From: Castanea sativa
Taxonomy: Eukaryota; Streptophyta; Magnoliopsida; Fagales; Fagaceae
Direction: 5' to 3'
NCBI RefSeq assembly: GCF_040712315.1
Contig: NC_134013.1
Location: 74,654,001-74,718,000, forward strand
DNA length: 64,000 nt
Under the pieces are notes generated by a model. It had not been told where the DNA came from. It made no database searches and was given only the letters and a program-made list of their open reading frames with translations. Below are positions 10,755 through 22,124 of the stretch, in pieces. Positions within the stretch are counted from its first letter, which is position 1; every line of letters begins with the position of its first letter. A program made the position numbers and the translations under genes.

Positions 10755-12293
10755 ATGGCAGGTTTAGGTTCACACCATGCAGAATCTCAGGGATCGCAGC
10801 CCGAAGATCTTTTTAAGTGTCTTGAGCGCCGGATGGATCGAGAGGGAAGCATTCATACTGTATATCCTGGCGCGAGTCATACGCACGGCGGAGGCAGTGC
10901 CACCCATGAGGATGATGTCAAGGCCATGCAAAGGGAGATTGACCACCTCAAGAAGAAGTTGCGCCGCGTCAGACGAAGGCGGGCTTCACCCCCATCCAAT
11001 CCTTCTTCAGGGGGATCCCGAGGAAGCAGTTATAGTTCAAGGTCCAGGACTCCCCCCAGCGAAACCTTCTCTTGTGAAGAGGATGACCTACCGAGTCGTA
11101 AGCATAGGAAGCTTCCCTCTAGGGGCTTGAGGAACGATGCTATGAGCCGAGCGCTACACCAACTCTCCAAATCGCCCTTCTCACGCAGGATTGAGAATGG
11201 AAGGCTCCCCAGGTGGTTCACCCAGCCCACCTTCACCATTTATAATGGCCGGACAGACCCGGTGGAACATGTGAGCCACTTTAATCAGAGGATGGCGGTG
11301 CATTCTCACAATGAAACCTTGATGTGCAAAGTCTTTCCTTCTAGCTTGGGACTTGTTGCTATGAGATGGGTCAATGGACTAAAGTCAGGGTCTATTGGTT
11401 CGTTCAGGGAACTTATTAGGGCATTCGCGTCTCGGTTCATTACATGCAGCAGAGTTCCTCGACCGTTGGACTTGCTATTATCTATGGCCATGAGGGAGGG
11501 TGAGACGTTGAAAGCATACTCCGACAGGTATTGGGAGATGTTCAACGAGATAGATAGAGATTTTGACGAGGTGGCGATCAATACTTTTAAAGTGGGCCTT
11601 CCCACTGATCACGACTTGAGGAAATCCTTGACCAAAAAGCCCATACGGAGTGTATGTCGCCTCATGGACCGTATTGACGAGTACAAAAGGGTTGAGGAAG
11701 ATCAACAGCAGGGTAAGGGTAAGGCGAAGGTTATCCTGCAGGAGAGAAGGGATTTCAGGTCGAACAAGTATCACAACAATAAGTCGAGGAGAGATTACTC
11801 TGGGCAGTTTGGCTCAGCCACTCCTCAAGCAGTTAATACTGTATTCCGAGAACCAGTGCACCAACTGCTAGAGAAAGTCCATAAGGAACACTACTTCAGA
11901 TGGCCCAGTAAGATGGCGGGGGACCCTATGAAGCGGAATCAGAATCTTTTTTGCTAGTACCATCAGGATGTGGGTCATACTACCGAGAATTGTCGGACCC
12001 TTTGGGACCATCTGGAACAGCTTGTTAGCGAAGGGAAGTTGAAGCAGCACCTGTACCAACCTAACAGGCAAGGCAGTCAGTCAGGCTCAAATAATCAGAA
12101 GAACAACTCATCTCGGCCCTTGGGAACGATTAACGTCATTTTCGCTGCACCTGGCAGGACTGGTTCCTGTCCTACTAGGGTGATGGCAGTGTCACACTCC
12201 CAAGCCGAAGAGTCAGGCTCGAAGCCGAAGAGGATTATGGGGAATGTGCCTGTCTTGGGATTCTCGGAGGAGGATAAGGTTGGGACCATCTAA
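10755..12293 (+). pseudogene. Retrotransposon gag (Tat type), interrupted
   Basis: Encodes the capsid/nucleocapsid polyprotein that would package the element RNA. It starts at ATG 10755, 48 bp after the LTR. After a basic, serine-rich N-terminus (RRVRRRRAS), the retrotransposon gag domain spans about 11210-11730 (FTIYNGRTDPVEHVSHFNQRM to MDRIDEYKRVEED). An in-frame TAG at 11955-11957 then cuts the zinc-knuckle-like C-terminus: the pieces 'FC' and 'YHQDVGHTTENC' lie on either side of it. The frame continues to 12293. Without the knuckle the truncated 400-residue product would probably fail to bind RNA. Confidence 0.85.
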
Positions 12294-12349
12294 CCCCATG
12301 ATGACGCTCTGGTGGTCACTTTGAGGATAGACAAAACGACGTCAAAAGG

Positions 12350-15300
12350 GTGATGATCGATCAATGCAGCGGCGCGGATATTATGTATCCCGACTTATTC
12401 AAGGGGCTAAGGTTAAAACTGGAGGATCTCACTCCTTATGACTCCCCACTGATAAGCTTCGAAAGGAAGTCGGTCATACCAAAGGGACAGATTCAATTGC
12501 CTGTACAGTCTGGCTCGGAAACGGTCGAGATGGATTTTATTGTGGTTGACGCATATTCCCCATACACGGCCATCCTTGCTAGGCCTTGGTTGCACGCTTT
12601 GGGTGCTGTCCCCTCAACTTTGCACGTTAAAGTAAAATTCCCTTCCGGGGGACTCATCGAAGAAATTCTTGGCAGCTAAGCAGTGGCAAGGCAATGCATA
12701 TCGGCTGCAGTATTGCATCAAGCCAAATCAGAGTCCTCGGCCTCGGTTGTGAAGGACTTATAGCAATTAACAACTCTGGATGCACCCGATGTGGTGACAA
12801 CAGAGGAAGCCATGTGTGAAGATTTGGAGAGGTTTCTAATAGTCGATGATCTTGAGAGGTTCTTTTAAGTGGGGATACAGTTACCACACCAGGAGAAAAT
12901 GGAATTGGTCAAGTTTTTGAAAGACAATATCGATGTCTTTGCCTGGGATCCCTATGAGGCTCCGGGGGTTGACCCAAGCTTTATTTGCCATCATTTGAAC
13001 GTCAACCCTGCCGTTGTTCCTAAGAGGCAGCCACATCGGCGTTCCTCCAAAGAGCATTTCGAGGCTATTAAAGAAGAAGTGCTCAAACTCAAAAGGGCTG
13101 GGGCTATTAAAGAAGTTTTCTACCCGGAGTGGTTAGCACATACACTTGTGGTGAAAAAGAAGAACGGAAAGTGGAGAGTATGTGTGGACTTTACAGACCT
13201 AAACAAAGCCTGCCCAAAGGACTCATTCTCAATGCCACGCATCGATCAGCTTGTAGATGCCACGGTCGGGCATCCTCAGATGAGATTTTTAGATGCCTTC
13301 TAAGGTTATCACCAAACATCATTGGCGGCAGATGATCAGAAGAAGACTGCTTTCATTACTCCAACAAGGAACTATCACTATAAAGTGATATCGTTTGGAT
13401 TAAAGAATATCGGGGTTACTTACCAAAGGATGATAACCAGAATGTTTAAGTCACAACTTGGAAAGACCATTGAGGTAAATGTGGATGATATGGTAGTGAA
13501 GAGTAAGACAATACCTACGCACGTGAAAGATCTGGACGACACTTTTCAAATACTTAGAAAGTACAAGCTGCGCTTAACGCCTCAAAGTGTTCTTTTGGGG
13601 TGGGTTCTAGAAAGTTCCTAGGCTACATGGTGACTCATAGAGGAATAGAGGTGAATCCGGCACAGGTCAGAGCCATTCAGAGCTTGCAACCACCTCGGAA
13701 CCCAAAGGAAGTTCAGAAGTTGACCGGGATGATCGCTGCTCTCAGCAGATTTATCTCTCGGTCAGCTGACAGGTGCAGACCTTTTTTCCAATTGAAGAAT
13801 AAGTGGAAAGGATTCCAATGATCCGAGAAGTGTGCTAGCTTTCCAGCGACTTAAGGAATATCTTTCCTAGCCACCCATTATGTCTCGGCCGGAGGTTGAT
13901 GAAATCCTGTTTGCGTACCTAGCTGTGGCTGTCCATGCAGTCAGCCTGGTTCTTATAAGGGACGATGGCAGGGTGCAAAGACCGGTCTATTACGTCAGCA
14001 AATCCTTGAATGAAGTTAAGGTGCGTTACCTGCCTTTAGAGAAGGCACTTCTGGCCGTAGTCCAGTCCCACACCGTTGTGGTTTTGACCCAACTGCCTCT
14101 CAAATCAATGTTACGCAGTGCTAACTACTCGGGAAGGGTAGCTAAGTGGGGAACTATTTTGGGAGCTTTTGATATCAAATACATGCCACGCACCTCGGTG
14201 AAGGGCCAGTTTCTCGCAGATTTGGTGGTAGAGTTCGCTGAACCATTGTTGGAAGAATCTGTGGAGGGATCAAGCATGGATGAGAAATCAGTTGGCATGA
14301 TCATGGACAAAGGACCTTCGATTTGGAAAGTGTCCGTTGATGGGGCAGCCAACCAGAGGGGGTTTGGTGTCGGACTTGTTTTGGTATCCCCTGAGGGAAT
14401 TGTCTTCGAAAAATCATTGAGATTAGCGTTCTCGGCCACTAATAACGAGGCCGAGTACGAAACTGTCTTGGTCGGTATGAACATGGTACATAGAATGGGG
14501 GGAAAGGAAGTTCATATGTTCTCGGATTCTCAGTTAGTGGTTGGCCAAGTGACGGGGACCATGGAGGCTAGGGATCCAAGAATGCAGGAGTACTTGACCC
14601 AGGTCAAATGTTTACAATTCGAATTTGATTCCTTTATCCTTTCTCATGTTTATAGAGGTGGAAACACACATGCGAACTCGTTGGCCACTTTGGCGACATC
14701 CTCGGCTCAGTTTTTGCCTAGGATTATCCTCGTTGAAGACTTGCTAGAACCAACTCTGACCACTGCAAGTGCCGTCCATATCCATCTGATAAGGCCCGGA
14801 CTTAGTTGGATTGACCTTGTGGTATATTTTCTAAAAAGCAACATTCTTCCCGAGGACAAGTCTGAAGCAGATAAGATTCGTCGAAATGTGCTCGTTTCCG
14901 ACTGTCCAAGGATCAGAAATTGTATAAACGCTCCTTCTCCGAACCATACTTGTTATGTGTACACCCTGACTCAACGGAGGCACTTTTGGAAGAATTGCAT
15001 GAGGGAATTTGCGGAAGCCACACTAGGGGAAGGTCTTTAGCCCATAGGGCTCTGACTCAGGGATATTGGTGGCCCAATATGCAGAGGGAAGCTCAAGACT
15101 ATGCGAGAAAGTGTGACCCATGCCAAAGGTTCGCTCCCAACATTCATTAGCCTAGGGGAGTCCTTAATCCTTTGTCCAGTCCTTGGCCTTTCGCTCAATG
15201 GGGATTGGATATAGTAGGGCCTTTTTCGAGTGCTGTGGGAAACAAAAGATGGCTACTCATGGGAACCGACTACTTCACCAAGTGGGTCGAAGCTAAGCCT

Positions 15301-16037
15301 TTAGCAAATATTAGGGATATCGACTCCAAGAAGTTTATTTGGAAGAATATTATCACTAGATTTGGGTTACCCCACACATTTATCTCAGATAACGGCGTCC
15401 AATTCAATAGTAGAGCTTTCAGGAAGTATTGTAGTGATATGGGCATCACAAACAGATACTCCAGCCCAGCTTATCCTCAGGAAAATGGGCAGGCCGAGGC
15501 CGTTAACAAAGTCATAGTCAGTGGACTCAAAAAGAGGCTGGATGACGCGAAGGGTAGATGGGTAGAGGAGCTACCACATGTTTTATGGACGTATCGGACT
15601 ACGCCGCGTAGGTCCACTGGAGAAACACCATTCTCTATGACTTATGGGGCCGAGGCGGTGATACCTTTAGAATTAGGTTTCCCCACGCTAAGGACGAGTT
15701 CTTTTAGGCCAGAAAGTAATGATGATCTCCTGGAGAAAAGCCTGGATTTGGTTGAGGAACAGCGAGAGACCGCTATGGTCCAAATGGCTTATTATCAGCA
15801 GAAGCTTAAACGAGGGTATGATGCCCATGTGAAGCTAAGGCCACTAGCGCTTGGGGATCTGGTGTTGAGAAAAGTTGTGGGTACTGCCAAAAACCCAGTA
15901 TGGGGAAAGCTATGACCAAATTGGGAAGGACCCTATCGGATCATCTCTGTAGCAGGCATAGGATCATATCGACTGGCTAATCTAGATGAAAAAATTGTAT
16001 AACACCCCTGGAATGTAAACAACCTGTGAAGGTATTA
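12350..16037 (+). pseudogene. Retrotransposon pol (PR-RT-RH-aRH-IN), multiply broken
   Basis: Polyprotein for maturation, reverse transcription and integration. Protease: 12350-12679, with DQCSGADIM at the active-site position. RT: 12869-13821, with an in-frame TAA at 13301-13303, NVDD in place of the usual aromatic-x-DD, and a one-base frame change near 13573. The first RNase H begins near 13880 after another frame change. The archaeal-type RNase H covers about 14320-14705 (VDGAANQRG, NNEAEYE, FSDSQLV); its last acidic position reads HANSLA, with Asn. A frame change near 14905 precedes the integrase: H-H-C-C zinc region 14950-15140, TAG at 15148-15150, catalytic core 15172-15660 (LDIVGP, SDNGVQF, ENGQAEAVN), TGA at 15913-15915. 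The C-terminal WEGPYRI segment runs to about 16037 with further stops. Domain order is certain; no activity is expected. Confidence 0.88.
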
Positions 16038-16094
16038 TTATTAATAAAGAGCACTTTTATCGTTCGTCGTTCAAAATTATCAATACGTACTTGG

Positions 16095-16850
16095 GTTTAT
16101 CTCTTACAATTTCTAAGTACCAAACAGAAACTTGGTCATGGATGGTCCTCGGACCACATACCTTGTGGAAATTGATATCTTATCATGTGTTAAACAGAAC
16201 CTTAGTTATGTCGGGTCCACAGACCTTCTACTTTGGGGAAATTAACATTTCAAGTTACAATTTCTAAGTATCAAACAGAAACTTGGTCATGGATGGTCCT
16301 CGGACCACATATCTTGTGAAAATTGATATCTTATCATGTGTAAAACAGAACCTTAGTTATGTCGGGTCCACAGACCTTTTACTTTGGGGAAATTAACATT
16401 TCAAGTTACAATTTCTAAGTATCAAACAGAAACTTGGTTATGGATGGTCCTCGGACCACATACCTTGTGGAAATTGATATCTTATCATGTGTTAAACAGA
16501 ACCTTAGTTATGTCAGGTCCACAGACCTTCTACTTTGGGAAAATTAACATTTCAAGTTACAATTTCTAAGTATCAAACAGAAACTTGGTCATGGGTGGTC
16601 TTCGGACCACATACCTTGTGGAAATTGATATTTTATCATGTGTTAAGCAGAACCTTAGTTATGTCGGGTCCATAGACCTTCTACTTTGAGAAATTAACAC
16701 TTTAAGTTGCAATTTCTAAGTATTAGATAAAAACTTTGATATGCATGGTCCTCGGACCACATGCCTTGTAAAAATTGGCATCTTACTTGTTCTAGAAAGA
16801 AAGTTTGGTTATGTTAGGTCTTTGAACCCTTCACTTTGAAAACATTAGCA
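16095..16850. repeat. Five tandem copies of a 151-bp unit
   Basis: The landmark 'gatggtcctcgg' recurs at 16141, 16292, 16443, 16594 and (diverged) 16744, a period of 151, 151, 151 and 150. The first four copies are very similar; the fifth has drifted. The array lies between pol and the antisense gene, a position where Tat/Ogre-type elements often carry tandem repeats. Confidence 0.95.
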
Positions 16851-17219
16851 GAAAACTATTTCACATTAGTGCTGAGGAGTTAATGAAACACTTGGATTGT
16901 TTTATATCCCAAGTTAAATTCTAAGTTAAGTTTTTGATTGTATATTGCCGTTTCTTGTTCGCGGGTCATGATTTGCAAAGTATAAGCTAAGTATGTGTGT
17001 TTCTATTAAAAGTCATGACAAATTGAAATATTGCAAGTGGTGTTAATTGTTCCATTCATTCATTTTTGTGATGATGAGTATTGCTATACAAAAAAAAATT
17101 GGAAGGCAAATTAAAATAAAATCAAACAGATTGTCATTAATTTCTGTCAATGTACATTCAAAGCAAAAGTTCAAAAATTTGTTACATGACAAAAAGAGAA
17201 GTCCTAAATAGCCTAAATC
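16850..17219. other. Untranslated spacer of the Tat element
   Basis: AT-rich sequence between the tandem array and the 3' end of the antisense gene. No ORF. It would hold the 3' UTR and polyadenylation signals of the antisense transcript; 'attaaaataaaat' near 17110 may relate to this. Confidence 0.4.
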
Positions 17220-19780
17220 CTAAGCCTTAGAAGGGGGGTTCTGCTCGGAAGTGCTGGCAACTTCTGTACTTTTTATCTCCATTTCAAAAGAGGACTGGAC
17301 TTGTTTTCCCTTGTCTATTGCCACTGGTGGAGGGACATTAGGCTCGACGCTTTGGCTCGTAGCCTCCTCGGCACCTTCGCCCTGTTCCTTCTCTTTATTG
17401 GAACTAGTAGGTTCTGTAGGAGCAGGAATGGGCTTTGGGATCTTAGGAAGGAGCATGGAAGGTGCTGTCTCAGGGGCAAGGGCGATAGGAGGAAGTTCTT
17501 CTATCTCCTGGATGTCTAGGGGAAGTCAAACATTTTCGGGCTTCCTCAACTCGGAAGTTGAGGGAATCCCTGCCACATTTAAGGCTTCCTCCCAAACTTG
17601 CTGGCAGTACTCTCGACACAGCCTGGCGAACTCCTCAATTAGCTGGTTTTCTGTCGCCACTACCCCTTCCTTGTAAGCGGCCTTCTTCGCGGCCTCCATA
17701 GAATCCTTGAAGGTACGAGCCTCGTCCTTCATCCTGGTAAGCTCCTTCTTCAAGTCGAAGTGTTCCTGTTGAGCTTTGGATAACTCTTCATCCCTTTGAC
17801 GAAGAAGCTTACGTTGCCCCTCCACCTGGGTCCTCATTGTCCTTAGGCTAGCCTCGGCACCATCTTTTTCCCTTTTAAGCTTCGCCAGCTGCGTGGTTAG
17901 CTTTTCATTCTGCGCAAGGGCCTGGCCTAAGGACTTCTCGATCTCCAGCCTAAGCTCCAGTTCAATTCTAGCCTTCTTCCAAGAATCCTCCACCCACTTC
18001 TCGACAGCAAAAACTTCTTGGATGGCCTGTGGCGAAATATCAAAGTATTTAACGCGTGAGAATGTCTCTTACAATAAGATGTGATGAAAAAAATAAGGTG
18101 AGCATAAGACTTAAATACTTACCAAGGCCAAGTCCCTTTTTAGCGAAAGGAACAGATGGGGCTGGTTCATCTTGTCCAAGACTTCCATGTCCTTGGGCAG
18201 AAGAAGGGGACGTTCCAAGGCATCGGCCAGGTGGGGAGCATGGCCTTGTTGGAATGCCCTAATATTAGACTGGGAAGGGATTGGTGCCCCGTCCAGCATA
18301 AACTCGGGAGACCAGTTAGCCGGTGCACGGCGCACCTCGGCAAGGTCCCTATTCTCCCCGCTTTCTACCGAAGAGGCACGTCCCTTGCCCTTGTTGGGTT
18401 TTTGTTGCTGGGGTTGTTGTTGTTGTTGTTTCTACTTCTTCTGCCTCTCCTCATCTGCCTCCTCGGCCTCAGCCTTCCTTTTCTTCTTGGGCTCCGCAAT
18501 GGGAGGCTTAGGATCGGAGGGAGGAGGGGGTGGGGGCAAGGACGGAGGGACTTGCGACCCACCTTTTTCCTTTTGAGAGACTCTTGCACCCCTCTTGTGC
18601 ATCAGTTCTTTTAAGGCGTCCATCTCTTCTTCTTCGGAGCTGGGGTCAGGGTGGGCAATCACCAAACCTTGTATCCCCGAAGTCTCGGGGGGCTCGTGTT
18701 CCTCATCCGAAAGAATGATAAATGGATTTCCTCGAGGCCTTTCGATGTCCTAGAGTTGAAAGTTGTCTATCTCTTCGTCCAACGAGTGTTGCGAGGACGT
18801 TTGCTCTTCTCAGACGGCGGTTGTCTGGGAGTGCGCCGAAAGGGGAATCGCTGCGATTGGGCGCGTGTACAGAATGGTGGTGGGATCGTCGGGAATTTCG
18901 CGGTTGGAAAGGAAGCCTGGTCTTGCCACGTCTATCCTTCTGCGTCGCTTACCTCCCGCGATGATGGCGTTTTCAATTTCTTGGAATCCACCAATATGGG
19001 GTCGTATCCCAGTATCAGGTGGGCAGCTTTCAATTGTAGGTCCTCACTGACGAATACTTCAGAGCGAAGGACACGGTTCAGGTCGGCAACGTTGAAGAGG
19101 CTGAGGCGTGCACGTACGTGTTGTTTGTCTGTGAAGAGAAACATCCGAGAAGGAGAACATGGTCAGATTAGTGATAAACATCAAGACAAAAAGGAACAAT
19201 ATGCAGTAAAAATTAAAAATGGTAAAGGCAACGGGGTTGAATCATGGGTTAGTAAATCTAACTCCTAAGGATTCACACCTGGTTCTCCCCATTCGACTGG
19301 GCAGTGAGGACCGTCATACCAGTTTCTTGACGCGATGAGGTAGTCGTCCTTCATGCCTTTGTTGGATTTAGGAAGACAGGAGATCAGTCTAACTATGCTA
19401 GATCGGGATTTAATGTAATATCCTACATTTTTGAGTTTGTGGCACTCGTACATGAAGGCAACGTCGTGCCATGTGAGGTTTAAGCCCATTTGCTCGTTCA
19501 GAGCGTCGACAGTGCTTAAGACCCTAAACATGTTTGGTGCGCACTGGTCTGGGCATAACCTATGGTTGCGAAGATATTCACTAGTCGCATTTCTCATGGG
19601 GAGAGTCATCCCACCTTCTATGAAGGCAATCATGGGAATAATGACTTCTCCGTCTCTCCTAGTGCTACCTACGGCTTCTACTGGACAGTATCTCAAGCCT
19701 ATGTCATTGGGAATATGGTACTTGGCCCTAAAACCTTCCATACCGGTGTCAGTATCAACTAGACACTTAAATCTACCCAT
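17220..19780 (-). pseudogene. Antisense spliced ORF of the Tat element, broken
   Basis: A gene running opposite to gag-pol, of unknown function. Exon 1 is 19780-19279 (ATG at 19780; motifs IAFIEGGMTLPM, HRLCPDQCAPN, YYIKSRSSIVRLISCLPKSN). Intron 1 is 19278-19129 (CCAG|GTGTGA...TTCACAG|AC) and restores the frame as Gly-Glu-Pro-Asp. Exon 2 is 19128-18123: VFVSEDLQLKAAH, then a one-base frame change near 18975, an acidic/proline-rich segment, TAG at 18752-18750 and TAG at 18434-18432, and a glutamine run. Intron 2 is 18122-18027 (GTAAGTAT...CCACAG), phase 0. Exon 3, 18026-17220, is a long coiled coil (ELELRLEIEKSLGQALAQN and onward), TGA at 17528-17526, then a Pro/Glu-rich tail ending at 17222-17220. 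The spliced length would be about 770 codons. Antisense ORFs in this position are known from Tat-lineage elements; the function is not established. Confidence 0.75.
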
Positions 19781-20280
19781 TTAGGAGAAGTGAAAATGAG
19801 AGTTTGAAGAAGAAAGGAGGTTTAGATGGGAGCCGAGGACAGAAGCCGAGAAGGAATGAATAAGGAAAAGCGAAAACTTAGTGGAGTTGGTTATGCGATT
19901 CTTCACAAGTTTCTGGAGAGAAAAGGTGATGATTGACACTTTGATATGATTGATTTCTGAAGAAATGAATGAAGGCGCGGGTTTCCAGGCATTTTGACGT
20001 GCGGGAGGCGGCCTCGAAATTAAATTTTTCCCGCTCAAAATTTTCAGGGCCAACCTAGACCGTTGGATGTCCATCTTACTGTTGAACGTGGGGAATAAGA
20101 TGTAACTTACGATCATAAATGCGTGCGTTCCGGGTTTCGAAGCGTTAGAAGCGTTTTCAGGGAACGAAAGGACCCATACACGCGTGGCGGTTTACAAAGC
20201 GTATGAGAGGTATTTTGGTTGGATCAAAACTCTATTTCTCTCCTCGGACGGGTGGGAAAAATAAAGTTTTGAGGGGCTAT
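19781..20280. other. 3' untranslated region and polypurine tract of the Tat element
   Basis: The upstream promoter of the antisense gene should lie here, between its ATG and the 3' LTR. The sequence just before the LTR ('agttttgaggggctat', ending 20280) acts as the plus-strand priming tract by position. Confidence 0.6.
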
Positions 20281-21044
20281 TGTGGGGGTAAAAACTCTTG
20301 AAAAAACATTTAAGTTTTGGGCCTGGTTGGCTAGTACTAGTTTGTTTTTTATCAGGGCCTCTAGGCCCACAAGTCAATCTGCACTGTAAAGGTCCGAGGA
20401 GGAATGTCTCATCGGACAGGCCCGGCAATGACCCTGGGACTTGCTAAACGGGTTAAAGGCAGAATTTTGAAAAAACTGATAGGTAAAAGGGTGATCCAAG
20501 CACCCTCTAGAAGCGAGGATGTGAGAGAAATATCTAAGGAAAAGGCTGCTACCACCACATTAAAGACCTTGCATCTATCTCCCTGGCCGCATTAATAGGG
20601 AAATGACCTCTAAACAGTAGGATTCAGCCTCCCTGCTATTATTTGAAGACTTTAAAATGGCGGTGGATGTGACAAGTATCCAGGGGGAAGATTTGTATGA
20701 CACGTGGATGAACTAGTGAAGAAGAAATATATAAGGAAACAAAAGAGGAAAGAGGGGGGATCTGCGCTTTCTGCTGAGAGAAAACAGGAACTAAGAATTG
20801 TAAACTTTGGCGTAGAAAGAGTATATATATATATATACAAATCGTCCTCGGCTTACGTCCGAGGAGATCTCCTTGTTGTATTCAATTACCATTTGCACAG
20901 ATAGTGACACTCTAGTCTGTTAATCAAACTTCCAACATCCCGAACCTAGATTTCAAATTCATTCTCTACAAGTTTATTGTATAAGGCTCATTGGGCCCGA
21001 GCCCAACACTTGTTTTTGAGACCGGGTGCAATTGTGCACTTACA
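20281..21044 (+). repeat. 3' LTR of the Tat element
   Basis: 764 bp, TGTGGGGGT...CTTACA, followed by the CCTCC target duplication at 21045-21049. Compared with the 5' LTR it has scattered substitutions and lacks a short 'ggagttgtccga' segment present near 10050 in the 5' LTR. Confidence 0.93.
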
Positions 21045-21099
21045 CCTCCGAATACGCGTTCACGCGCGTGCTCAGAGGTTTTTTTTTTTTTTTTTTTTT

Positions 21100-21296
21100 T
21101 TATAGTAAAAGTTAATAATTTGAATCCATTATAATTTGGGATTACTACATTTTTCAATCACAAAAAAATCTAGGGGTGTGATGAGTAAATTATTTCATCT
21201 AAAACATAAAATACTCATCACACTCTTAAGTATTTCTGTAATTGAAAAATGTAGTAATTTCAAATTATAATGGATACAAATTATTAACCTTTACAA
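21100..21296. repeat. Foldback MITE next to the Tat insertion
   Basis: The left arm (about 21107-21190, 'gttaataatttgaatccatt...') and right arm (about 21210-21290) are inverted copies at about 90% by eye, sharing 'ccattataattt' and 'actacatttttcaat'. It is preceded by a poly-T run at 21079-21101. A non-autonomous DNA transposon is most likely; no target duplication was fixed. Confidence 0.75.
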
Positions 21297-22124
21297 AAAA
21301 AAAAGAATAGAAGAGCAATTTAAAAACCATCAGGAGAGTGGTCATGTTTTGTAGGCAACATTTTAGTGGAAGTTAAAGATATATCTACTTATCAAAAAAA
21401 AAAATTGTATATATCTGCTTGGCTTAGAGTTTTTTTTTTTTTTTTTAAAGGAAAAAACAGTAGCAACATGGGTTGTTTAACTTATTTTTCTATTTAAAAA
21501 AACAAAAACAATAAACGTATAGTTATTTGATTATACTTACAGATTAAACCTAAAGAAAATTATTGCCGTGAAAGAAGAGCTTCAACATTGTTATTGGGGT
21601 TGCATGAGAACTCATTCATCTTCATAAAAAATCTAGACTTTGAATTATTGACCAGGATCTAAAATCAAGCAACATCTTATTAATTAGATGCTGATATGAA
21701 TCCCAAATTTTCATATTTTAGTGTAGCAAGAACGTTGGAAGAAATCAGACAAAGGAAATGACTTAATATTTAACTTCTCCAACTAAAATACAACATACGG
21801 AGTACATTTTGTAACCCCGCTTCATCATCTATAGGCTATAGCTAAATACATATGAAAAGAAAAAACACACTCACACAGAGAGACAAACGAAATTAAAGAA
21901 GTAAAATAATAAAAAAGAAGAAGAAGAAGAAAGAAAGAAAAACAGGTATATACTTAAATGATTATGCAAAATTCTGCAGCCAAAAAAAGAAAACATCAAC
22001 TAATATTAGGATTTAAGTATAGACAAAAATGCACACAGATTATTTAAAATATTGTCTTGGTGCCATATTTAAACAATGCTTCACTACAAGTCATAATAGC
22101 ACAACTTGAAAAGAATCTTGAAAG
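21297..22124. other. AT-rich intergenic DNA
   Basis: Poly-A and poly-T tracts, plus GAA-rich repeats at about 21917-21940. No gene, RNA or repeat family recognised. Confidence 0.5.

Larger units (their letters stand above)
9930..21044 (+). mobile_element. Complete Ty3/gypsy (Tat-type) LTR retrotransposon
   Basis: An 11.1-kb element bounded by TG...CA LTRs and an exact 5-bp target duplication CCTCC (9925-9929 and 21045-21049). After the 5' LTR, 'tggtgccgtctgtggga' is the primer-binding site; it resembles a diverged tRNA-Asp type, an assignment that is tentative. The order is gag, protease, RT, RNase H, a second archaeal-type RNase H, integrase, a 151-bp repeat array, an antisense gene, a purine-rich 'tttgaggggctat' tract, and the 3' LTR. 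The second RNase H and the extra ORF region downstream of pol define the Tat lineage. Stops and frameshifts in every gene make it non-autonomous. The LTRs differ visibly and by 14 bp in length, so insertion is not very recent. Confidence 0.93.

Noticed and set aside
18056..19268. Plus-strand frames across the antisense gene of the Tat element
   Set aside because: Opposite-strand shadows of GC-rich coding sequence; the minus strand has the in-phase splice sites and recognisable coiled-coil and domain pattern.
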